A stretch of DNA of 12,110 nt from Anaerolineales bacterium (GTDB lineage: Bacteria > Chloroflexota > Anaerolineae > 4572-78 > NAK82). The translations under genes and the position numbers were made by a program. Positions within the stretch are counted from its first letter, which is position 1. Each line of letters starts with the position of its first letter. The DNA is taken from positions 1 through 12,110 of the forward strand of contig JAHELX010000125.1 of the NCBI GenBank assembly GCA_024643945.1, read 5' to 3'. Below, piece after piece: positions 7,079-12,110 of the stretch. The notes beneath the pieces are model-generated. The model did not search any database and was not told where the DNA came from. It saw nothing but the letters and a program-made list of their open reading frames with translations.

Positions 7079-7790
7079 TAGTCGGTCTCCATACTGGCAG
7101 GCCTGACAGGTTATACGTCGTGGTGGCAGTTGTTTTGAAATCGGCATAACTGATCGTATCACCGGGGCGGGCGATCACAAAGTCGTCGTCCCAAGGGCCA
7201 TAGATCATTTTTTTGATCAGGGCTGTAGAACCGGGAATCTCCTCATAGCAGAGTCCAAACTGCCTGGCCATGTGGCGGGCGTACTCACGGTAACGTTCCT
7301 GTTCGTAGTGACCGGTGTCGATAAGGGCGAGGCGGGTGTAATTTTTGAGCATGAGTTTGATCAACCGCTCAGCCTGCTCTGGCCCGCAACGTTCAACCAA
7401 CCGGGCGTATTCAGCAAAAGGCGTGTCGTTCACCTCAATCCAGCCCTTGGTGAGATAGTAAGTTCCCGGCTCTTGACCGATTTGCCTCTTGTAGGCCGCG
7501 TGCGAGCCGAGAAAAATGGCAACACAATCGTCCACGCGAGGAACGACCAAGGTACACCCGGTGGCTCTTAGGCCAACCACCGCCATAGAGCACAGGCCAT
7601 AGCCCAGGATAATCGTGTCTGCTTCGGCACTGGCTGCATCTATTGTTTCTTGCAATCTGTTTCGCAGGTTTTCGGGGGTTAGATGAAGACCAAAATCGAG
7701 GACCTCGTAGGTCACACCTTCCGGAAGTATGGGGAGTATCTCTTCGATGACGGTGGCACAGGCAACGACTTTGGTGCGTGCTGCAGTCAC
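7071..7790 (-). CDS. DUF1638 family protein of unknown function, first gene of the corrinoid operon
   Basis: A 239-residue soluble protein that I recognise as DUF1638, a family often found beside corrinoid methyltransferase and RACo genes but with no established activity known to me. Visible family features are an N-terminal strand with C11 (VVACATVIEEI), ILGYGLC (61-67), PRVDDC (84-89) followed by LGS, and YYLTKGW (111-117). The conserved cysteines C11, C67 and C89 could bind a metal or cofactor; that is inference. No signal peptide or membrane segment is seen. The start is GTG 7790: GAGGTG at 7803-7798 lies 7 nt upstream and an in-frame TGA occurs only a few codons before. Its stop overlaps the RACo start by 8 bp (ATGCCTGA), implying translational coupling and a role in maturing or handling the corrinoid protein. 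Confidence 0.85.
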   Translation of the reverse strand: MTAARTKVVACATVIEEILPILPEGVTYEVLDFGLHLTPENLRNRLQETIDAASAEADTIILGYGLCSMAVVGLRATGCTLVVPRVDDCVAIFLGSHAAYKRQIGQEPGTYYLTKGWIEVNDTPFAEYARLVERCGPEQAERLIKLMLKNYTRLALIDTGHYEQERYREYARHMARQFGLCYEEIPGSTALIKKMIYGPWDDDFVIARPGDTISYADFKTTATTTYNLSGLPVWRPTNA

Positions 7791-7842
7791 TTTTAGTCAC
7801 CTCAATGGCCACAATAGAAGACCGGGATTGAATAACCCCATA

Positions 7843-7929
7843 GGTGACTACTCAGCCAAAAGGTGCACCCCCCAAGGGGGGCTTTGCTCCCCGTGGGATT
7901 GCACCCGGACTAGCCTGAGTAGTAACACC
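7843..7929 (-). ncRNA. Structured 5' leader of the corrinoid operon, candidate cis-regulatory RNA
   Basis: Read on the minus strand, the leader has a closing stem ACTACTCAG (7923-7915) with CTGAGTAGT (7855-7847). It is extended by GGTG/CACC (7929-7926 with 7846-7843) across a 2-nt bulge. Inside is a second stem GGTGCA/TGCACC (7905-7900 with 7867-7862). The core offers two competing hairpins: GGGG with CCCC around an AGCAAAG loop, and a C-run/G-run hairpin at 7881-7868. Mutually exclusive pairings are typical of switches or attenuators. The element starts about 35 nt after the predicted transcription start and ends about 50 nt before the GTG. I could not match it to a known riboswitch class. 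Structure is seen; ligand control is inference. Confidence 0.45.
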
Positions 7930-7970
7930 CTCATAGGGAAGAGAGTCATACCCAGGACACTGACAATTAG

Positions 7971-7999
7971 ATTATATAGTTATATAGGGAAGTTGTCAA
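7971..7999 (-). promoter_or_regulatory. Sigma70-like promoter for the corrinoid operon
   Basis: On the minus strand, a consensus -35 TTGACA (7999-7994) and a consensus -10 TATAAT (7976-7971) are separated by exactly 17 bp. The predicted transcript starts near 7964 and has a leader of about 175 nt before the DUF1638 GTG. A promoter this close to consensus would need repression if the operon is inducible. The TATATA-GT-TATATA inverted repeat at 7973-7986 overlaps the -10 and spacer and is a candidate operator for the divergent GntR protein. Confidence 0.8.
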
Positions 8000-8006
8000 G
8001 ATGAGA

Positions 8007-8035
8007 TTGACTTTTTATCGATTATGAGTGATAAT
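8007..8035 (+). promoter_or_regulatory. Divergent sigma70-like promoter for the GntR operon
   Basis: TTGACT (8007-8012) and GATAAT (8030-8035) are spaced by 17 bp, giving a start near 8042 and a leader of about 73 nt before the GntR ATG. The -35 elements of the two divergent promoters are only 7 bp apart, so one bound repressor could affect both. ATTAT-GAGTG-ATAAT (8021-8035), an imperfectly spaced dyad, overlaps the -10. Confidence 0.65.
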
Positions 8036-8073
8036 TAGCTGCCTTGTGATCCATACCTGCTGGATAAGGACTG

Positions 8074-8091
8074 GATTGAGCTCGTTCAATC
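8074..8091 (+). repeat. Inverted repeat GATTGA-N6-TCAATC upstream of the GntR gene
   Basis: A perfect 6-bp dyad with a 6-bp centre lies in the GntR leader, 23 bp before its start codon. It could be an autoregulatory operator or a small mRNA hairpin. The rest of the leader shows only a weak ribosome site (GGCGAGAA, with long spacing to the ATG). Confidence 0.4.
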
Positions 8092-8114
8092 TGCACCGGC
8101 GAGAATAGCATCAG

Positions 8115-8885
8115 ATGAAAACAAGCAAGATTAATCAAAATGACCTGCCTGTCGAAGTCATTGATCGGAATTCGTACGAACCCGCTTACGCCCAGTTAGC
8201 CAATATTCTGCGGCGGCAGGTGGCCGCTGGCAAGTTTCGGCCTGGTGACCAACTTCCCTCCGAGGCTATGCTATGCCAGAGTTATCAGGTCAGCCCGATG
8301 ACGGTGCGCCGGACCATTAATTTATTGGCTGAAGAAGGCGTGGTCAGTACGGCCCAGGGACGCGGCACTTTTGTCAAGGCCCTGGAACTGGGTCGGGCGG
8401 CTTTTCATTTGCAAGAACTACAAGACCTGTTCGACGACCCCGCCATGAGGGTCAAGTTGCTCGACGTCCGTATTGTCTCAGCCGATGAACGCACCGCGCG
8501 CAAGCTCAACCTGGCAGTTGGCGCGAAAACTATTTACATTCGTCGCCTTTTGGCCGTCAACGGTGACCCCGCTTTTTATCACCGCGAGTACCTCCTTTAT
8601 GATCCAACGCGCCCGATTGTTGAAGCCGAAATGGAGGTGACGGCTCTGCAAGGTTTGTTTGATGGCACCGGTAGTGCACTGCTCAAACGCGGCGAGTTGA
8701 GTATCGAAGCCTGCTTGTTAAATGACGACGAAGCGAACCTCTTGCACACGCCACCGCCCGTGGCAGCTTTTTGTTTGGAACATCTTTTTTATGATTTCGA
8801 TGATAAGCCGGTCAGTTGGGGCTGGTTTATCTGTCGCAGTGACTATCTGCGTTTTACCACCAGAGTGGGGCTAAGCGATGAATAA
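8115..8885 (+). CDS. GntR-family transcriptional regulator, HutC subfamily (wHTH plus UTRA domain)
   Basis: A 256-residue DNA-binding regulator. The winged helix-turn-helix covers about residues 21-88 (PAYAQLANILRRQV, PGDQLPSE, MTVRRTINLLAEEG, GRGTFV), which are the classic GntR signature positions. A UTRA effector-binding domain follows from about 98 to 252 (AVGAKTIYIRRLLAVNG, FYHREYL, and the terminal DYLRFTTRV). UTRA regulators usually bind a small catabolic metabolite and are released from, or stabilised on, their operator. It is transcribed divergently from the corrinoid operon across a shared 324-bp gap with two facing promoters, so it most likely controls that operon and itself. The ribosome site is weak. 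Its last codons overlap the next gene by 8 bp, tying its expression to the second corrinoid protein. Effector unknown. Confidence 0.93.
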   Translation: MKTSKINQNDLPVEVIDRNSYEPAYAQLANILRRQVAAGKFRPGDQLPSEAMLCQSYQVSPMTVRRTINLLAEEGVVSTAQGRGTFVKALELGRAAFHLQELQDLFDDPAMRVKLLDVRIVSADERTARKLNLAVGAKTIYIRRLLAVNGDPAFYHREYLLYDPTRPIVEAEMEVTALQGLFDGTGSALLKRGELSIEACLLNDDEANLLHTPPPVAAFCLEHLFYDFDDKPVSWGWFICRSDYLRFTTRVGLSDE

Positions 8886-9606
8886 TCGAAGGCAAGCTGA
8901 CAGTTTTGATGGATCCATGGCGCTGCCAGGTGACGACAGTGTAGCCGGCCGCCGAGAGATACAGACTGCCTTGATTCATCACGTGGCAGAATTGAACGAG
9001 CAGGAAGCGTTGGCGCTCGTGCAGCAGTGTTTGAGCAATGGCGACGATCCTCTTTCTATCGTTGAGGATTGCCAGGAAGGGATGCGCCGGGTCGGTGAGC
9101 GGTACGAGCAGAGACAGTATTTCCTCTCCGGGCTGATTATGGCCGGCGAAATATTCCGCGAGGTGATGGAGTTGATCCAACCGGTGATTAAGGAAAAAGT
9201 GCAGGGAAACGAGTCCGGCCGGATTCTGCTGGGCACGGTCCAGGGCGATATTCACGACATCGGCAAAAACATCCAGGGCATGTTACTCAGTTGTTACGGC
9301 TTCACCGTATACGATCTGGGGGTCGATGCCCCTCCCGACGCATTTATCACTCAGGCTGCAAAAGTCAAGCCCGACATTGTTGGGCTCTCGGGCTTGTTGA
9401 CCAGTTCCTATGATGCGATGCGCGATACCATCACCCTGTTCCGCCGCAATCCAGATCATACCCTGGGGAGTATTCCCATTATTATCGGGGGGGGCTCCAT
9501 CAATGATCAAGTCTGCCAATACGTGGGAGCCGATTATTGGATCGTGAACGCCATGGATGGCGTTCGTTTGTGCCAGCGATTGTTGGCAGATAATAGAGCT
9601 GAATGA
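8878..9606 (+). CDS. Second MtaC-like corrinoid protein
   Basis: A 242-residue methyl-carrier corrinoid protein. After an N-terminal extension of about 25 polar residues not seen in the 210-residue paralogue, residues 27-110 form the helical cap (EQEALALV, ERYEQRQYFLSGLIMAGEIF). Residues 115-240 form the B12-binding domain with D124-I-H126-D-I-G129 as the DxHxxG motif, then DLGVD, IVGLSGLLT and IIIGGG. The W/EH ligand pattern of CarH-type light sensors is absent from the cap, so it looks like a methyl carrier. The ATG at 8878 lies inside the last codons of the GntR gene (8-bp overlap), implying translational coupling. No methyltransferase gene accompanies it on this strand within the window. 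It may serve a different substrate enzyme, share the RACo, or take part in regulation; the last is speculative. Confidence 0.93.
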   Translation: MNNRRQADSFDGSMALPGDDSVAGRREIQTALIHHVAELNEQEALALVQQCLSNGDDPLSIVEDCQEGMRRVGERYEQRQYFLSGLIMAGEIFREVMELIQPVIKEKVQGNESGRILLGTVQGDIHDIGKNIQGMLLSCYGFTVYDLGVDAPPDAFITQAAKVKPDIVGLSGLLTSSYDAMRDTITLFRRNPDHTLGSIPIIIGGGSINDQVCQYVGADYWIVNAMDGVRLCQRLLADNRAE

Positions 9607-9643
9607 CAGGGGCATTGCCAGCGGGACAAGGAGATGCCAAGCG

Positions 9644-12110
9644 ATGGACGGTTGGCGAATCAGTAGTTTAACCCGGAACGGACCCTCCTCCAGGCGGCCG
9701 ACCATTGGCCTATTGGTTAACCAGGTCGTCAGTGGGCTTAACTCTGGTTACTTGTGGTCGGGGGTGCTGGAGACAGCCCACGAGCGAGGGGCGAATCTCC
9801 TTGGCTTTGCCGGCGGGCATCTCAACGATCCCTACGAATTCAACGCGTGCAGCAATGTCCTCTATGAGCTAATCGACAAAGAGCGGGTGGATGGCCTGAT
9901 CGTCTGGGCTTCGTCCCTGGCCAGTTATGTCGGCCCGGAAGCCATCCGGGGATTTTGTGACGGCTACCGGCCTCTGCCGATCGTGAGCATCGGCATGGCC
10001 TTAGCCGGCATTCCCAGCATTGTCCTGGACAGTTACCAGGGCATGCGTGACGCCATTGTCCACCTGGTCAAAGTCCACGGCCGCCGCCGCCTGGCTTTCA
10101 TTCATGGGCCCGAAGGCCACCGGGATGCGGCCGAGCGGTATCGCGCCTATACCGACGTGTTGCGCGAGTATGGCCTGCCTTTCATCCCCGACCTGGTTTC
10201 GCCGCCCTATGGCTGGGCGGAACAAGGGGGCGTAGACGCCATCCGGGTGCTGTTCGATGAGCGCCAGGCGCGCCCGGACGCCGTTGTAGCCGTCAACGAC
10301 AGGCTGGCGTTTGGCGCCTTGCAGGCGTTGCGAATGCGCGGGGTGCATGTGCCGGACGACGTAGCCCTTGTGGGGTTCAACAATGAGCCCATTTGTCGCC
10401 TGGTCACACCGCCCTTGACGACGGTGCCGCTGCGCGCGTACGAACGGGGCGGGCAGGCAGCCAGGATGCTGCTGGCCCTGATCGAGGGCGAGACGGTGCC
10501 GGAGCAGGTATCTTTGCCCACCCGGCTCATTGTGCGCCAGTCGTGCGGCTGTTTAGACCCGGCCGTAGTCCAGGCTAAGGCATCCCCCCCTTTCTTCCCC
10601 CCCTCTGGGGGGGATAGAGGGAGGGGCGATTGGAAAGCGCTGGCCCCGCATCGGGAACAGATTATCCGGGATATGGAGCAGGCACTGGAGGCCGCAGACG
10701 GTGTGCCGCAACAGGCCGCCCAACTCCTGGACGCGTTTTTGGCCGAGCTGCGGGCCTGCGTGCCACCGAACCCCGTTGGGTTCCCCCCCCTGGTCCCGCC
10801 AGGGGCGGGGCTGGTCCCGCCAGGGGCGGGGCGGGGCTGGACCGCGCAGGGCGGGCTGGCGCAGGGAGATACGCCAGGCATTTTTCTGTCCGCGTTGGAG
10901 AATGTGTTGCGACAGGTCACGGAAGTGGGCGGCAACGTGGTCGCCTGGCAGCGAGCCGCTTCTGAGATGCGCCGCCACCTGCTGCCCGGCCTGCAGGGCG
11001 ATCCCCGGACGTTATTGTACGCTGAGGACCTGTGGCACCAGGCGCGGGTTGTGATTGGCGAGAGATCGCGCCGCGTGGAAGCGTATCGGGGGTGGCAGGC
11101 CAACCGCCAAGCCGAAAAGCTGCATCACATTGGTGAGGCATTGACCGTGGCCCTGGATGTGCCCGGGCTGATGGACATCCTGGCCCGGGAGTTACCTCAA
11201 CTGGGCATCGCCCGTTGCTATCTCTGCTTGTACGAGGATCCGCACAAGCCGGACGGATGGGCCAGGCTGGTCCTGGCCTACAATGAGGCCGGCCGCGTCG
11301 ACTTGGAAGCCGACGGCGCCAGTGGCACGCAGGGCCGCTGGCGTTTCCCGTCCCGCCACCTGGTGCCCGGCGAGTTGTTGGCCCCCGACAAGCAGCACAG
11401 CCTGGTCATCACACCTCTCTACTTCCGCCAGGAACAGTTGGGCTTCATCCTGCTGGATGGGACATCCTTGAGGGGCAATGTGACCCAGGTGCTGCGGGAT
11501 CATATCAGCAGCGCGCTCAAGGGGGTGCAGATCCTGGCGGAAAACGTCGAACTCTACCACCAGGCGTTGGAAGCGCAGAAAGCGGCCCAGGCGGGACGGC
11601 GGCTGGCCGAGGAAGCCAATCTCCTGAAAAGCCGCTTTCTCTCGATGGTGAGCCACGAACTGCTCACGCCCCTGGTGTTGCTGGTCGGTTTAAGCGAAAT
11701 GATGCTGCGCGAGGAGGCCGGGAACAGGCCGCCTCTGCCGGGACCATACCGGCAGGATGTGGAGCGCATGCATATTGGCGCTCAGCAACTGGGCAGCCTG
11801 GTCCGGGACGTGTTGGACCTGGCTCGCAGCCAGATGGGGCAACTCAATCTGGCTCAAAAGCCGCTGGACTTGGGCGAGACGCTCAAGGCCGTGGCCTTGG
11901 TGGGAGAGCAACTGGCGCGGAGCAAGGGGTTAGCCTGGCGTGCTGAAATCCCCTCCGGGTTGCCCAAGGTGTGGGGAGACGCAACACGGCTGCAGCAGGT
12001 GGCGCTCAACCTGGTGACCAACGCCGTGAAGTTCACGGCGCAGGGCGAGGTGGCGCTTGAGGTCGAGGTTGGAGGTCCCCCCCTCGATCCCCCCCAATGG
12101 GGGGGGCCCC
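9644..12110 (+). CDS. Hybrid cytoplasmic sensor: LacI-type ligand-binding domain, GAF-like region, histidine kinase (3' end outside window)
   Basis: The frame is open for 822 codons to the window edge. Residues 19-303 form a LacI/periplasmic-binding-protein type I fold (TIGLLVNQV, RVDGLIVW, RLAFIHGPEGHRDAAERYRAY, DAVVAVND, DDVALVGFNN, RLIVRQSCGC), the typical sugar-sensing half of a LacI regulator. The DNA-binding domain, a signal peptide and membrane segments are all missing, so ligand sensing should be cytoplasmic. Low-complexity, proline/glycine-rich inserts occupy 314-329 and 379-396. A GAF-like region spans about 500-630, then a coiled coil to about 665. The HisKA box has H671 in VSHELLTPL, where the usual arginine is leucine. 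The ATPase N-box begins near 785 (QQVALNLVTNAVKFT, N793). Later ATPase motifs and any receiver domain lie outside. ATG 9644 follows AAGGAG by 10 nt and the second corrinoid gene by 37 bp. Confidence 0.88.
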   Translation, partial: MDGWRISSLTRNGPSSRRPTIGLLVNQVVSGLNSGYLWSGVLETAHERGANLLGFAGGHLNDPYEFNACSNVLYELIDKERVDGLIVWASSLASYVGPEAIRGFCDGYRPLPIVSIGMALAGIPSIVLDSYQGMRDAIVHLVKVHGRRRLAFIHGPEGHRDAAERYRAYTDVLREYGLPFIPDLVSPPYGWAEQGGVDAIRVLFDERQARPDAVVAVNDRLAFGALQALRMRGVHVPDDVALVGFNNEPICRLVTPPLTTVPLRAYERGGQAARMLLALIEGETVPEQVSLPTRLIVRQSCGCLDPAVVQAKASPPFFPPSGGDRGRGDWKALAPHREQIIRDMEQALEAADGVPQQAAQLLDAFLAELRACVPPNPVGFPPLVPPGAGLVPPGAGRGWTAQGGLAQGDTPGIFLSALENVLRQVTEVGGNVVAWQRAASEMRRHLLPGLQGDPRTLLYAEDLWHQARVVIGERSRRVEAYRGWQANRQAEKLHHIGEALTVALDVPGLMDILARELPQLGIARCYLCLYEDPHKPDGWARLVLAYNEAGRVDLEADGASGTQGRWRFPSRHLVPGELLAPDKQHSLVITPLYFRQEQLGFILLDGTSLRGNVTQVLRDHISSALKGVQILAENVELYHQALEAQKAAQAGRRLAEEANLLKSRFLSMVSHELLTPLVLLVGLSEMMLREEAGNRPPLPGPYRQDVERMHIGAQQLGSLVRDVLDLARSQMGQLNLAQKPLDLGETLKAVALVGEQLARSKGLAWRAEIPSGLPKVWGDATRLQQVALNLVTNAVKFTAQGEVALEVEVGGPPLDPPQWGGP
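10584..10625. repeat. C-run/G-run palindromic element inside the sensor kinase gene
   Basis: Seven C, a TTTCTT spacer, seven C, TCT, seven G, ATA, then GAGGGAGGGG form an imperfect palindrome. It is read in frame as the proline- then glycine-rich segment SPPFFPPSGGDRGRG (about residues 314-328), in the linker just after the LacI-type domain. A related element in opposite orientation occurs at the right edge of the window, and a shorter one in the 7868-7892 leader. It looks like a dispersed genomic repeat that the frame tolerates. Confidence 0.6.
10790..10831 (+). repeat. Two perfect tandem copies of a 21-bp GC-rich unit
   Basis: Positions 10790-10810 and 10811-10831 are identical and encode LVPPGAG twice (residues about 383-396) in the linker of the sensor kinase. 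Each unit holds a small dyad CCCGCC-AGG-GGCGGG. Eight C residues directly precede the first copy. The 21-bp length keeps the frame whatever the copy number. Confidence 0.8.
12077..12110. repeat. C-run/G-run palindromic element at the right edge
   Basis: Seven C, TCGAT, seven C, AAT, eight G and then at least four C. The reverse complement reads like the 10584-10625 element (G-run, ATCGA, G-run). It is read in frame as GGPPLDPPQWGGP (810-822) within the kinase ATPase domain, just after the N-box, which is an unusual place for an insertion. The element is cut by the window edge, so the continuing frame is unknown. Confidence 0.55.

Noticed and set aside
7079..7162. Longer N-terminus for the RACo-like protein
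   Set aside because: The extra 28 residues are read through the DUF1638 gene; the ATG at 7078 has a ribosome site and starts directly before the ferredoxin domain.
7843..7929. Known riboswitch (c-di-GMP-I, cobalamin, TPP) in the leader
   Set aside because: GGGGAGCAAAGCC recalls part of the c-di-GMP-I core, GGTGCAA part of a cobalamin aptamer, and GGCTGAG part of TPP. In each case the other conserved blocks are missing or out of order, so no known class is claimed.
8878..9606. CarH/LitR-type B12 light sensor
   Set aside because: There is no DNA-binding domain in this protein, and the cap helices lack the Trp and Glu-His pattern of photoreceptors; it fits the methyl-carrier family.
9634..9666. 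ATG at 9634 as the sensor start
   Set aside because: It is in another frame and meets a TAG stop after ten codons; the frame from 9644 stays open to the window edge.
10584..10625. Intrinsic terminator inside the sensor gene
   Set aside because: The C-run/G-run stem is not followed by a T-run, and the coding frame continues through it with clear downstream domains.
10207..11103. 298-codon minus-strand open frame opposite the sensor kinase
   Set aside because: The translated protein is low-complexity, rich in Arg, Ser and Pro as expected for a GC-rich shadow frame; the plus-strand frame shows clear domains through the same region.

Overview
The window holds two back-to-back gene groups that read as an anaerobic corrinoid-dependent methyl-transfer locus, plus its regulators. 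No rRNA, tRNA, CRISPR array or insertion sequence was seen. The gene content (RACo-type activator, corrinoid protein, URO-D-fold methyltransferase, DUF1638, tungsten/molybdopterin aldehyde oxidoreductase, a LacI-type sensor joined to a histidine kinase, and short C-run/G-run palindromes) suggests a strict anaerobe. An anaerobic Chloroflexota (Anaerolineae-like) lineage is my best guess. It rests on architecture only, not on a database search.

Minus strand, read from about 7964 down to 1. A strong sigma70-like promoter (TTGACA, 17 bp, TATAAT) is followed by a leader of roughly 175 nt with a large nested inverted repeat. Then come a DUF1638 protein, the RACo-like corrinoid-activating iron-sulfur ATPase (8-bp overlap with DUF1638), a 62-codon remnant of a pterin-binding (methyl-THF:corrinoid) methyltransferase, an intact MtaC-like corrinoid protein, and a URO-D/MtaA-superfamily methyltransferase. 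After a 186-bp gap with several inverted repeats come a zinc alcohol dehydrogenase and an aldehyde:ferredoxin oxidoreductase, the latter cut by the left edge of the window.

Plus strand, from about 8042 to the right edge. A divergent promoter (TTGACT, 17 bp, GATAAT) drives a GntR/UTRA regulator, which overlaps a second MtaC-like corrinoid protein by 8 bp. Next, 37 bp further on, is a large cytoplasmic sensor made of a LacI-type ligand-binding domain without its DNA-binding domain, a GAF-like region and a histidine kinase. It runs off the right edge.

Proposed working model (inference): the URO-D-fold enzyme moves a methyl group to or from the corrinoid protein, and RACo re-reduces inactive Co(II). 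The alcohol dehydrogenase and AOR oxidise an alcohol through its aldehyde to a carboxylate and yield reduced ferredoxin, which could also supply low-potential electrons for reactivation. The GntR protein and the sensor kinase would match expression to the substrate. The substrate cannot be read from the sequence; methoxylated compounds or another methyl donor are possible. Only one intact methyltransferase lies in the window, because the second expected type (pterin-binding) is present only as a fragment.
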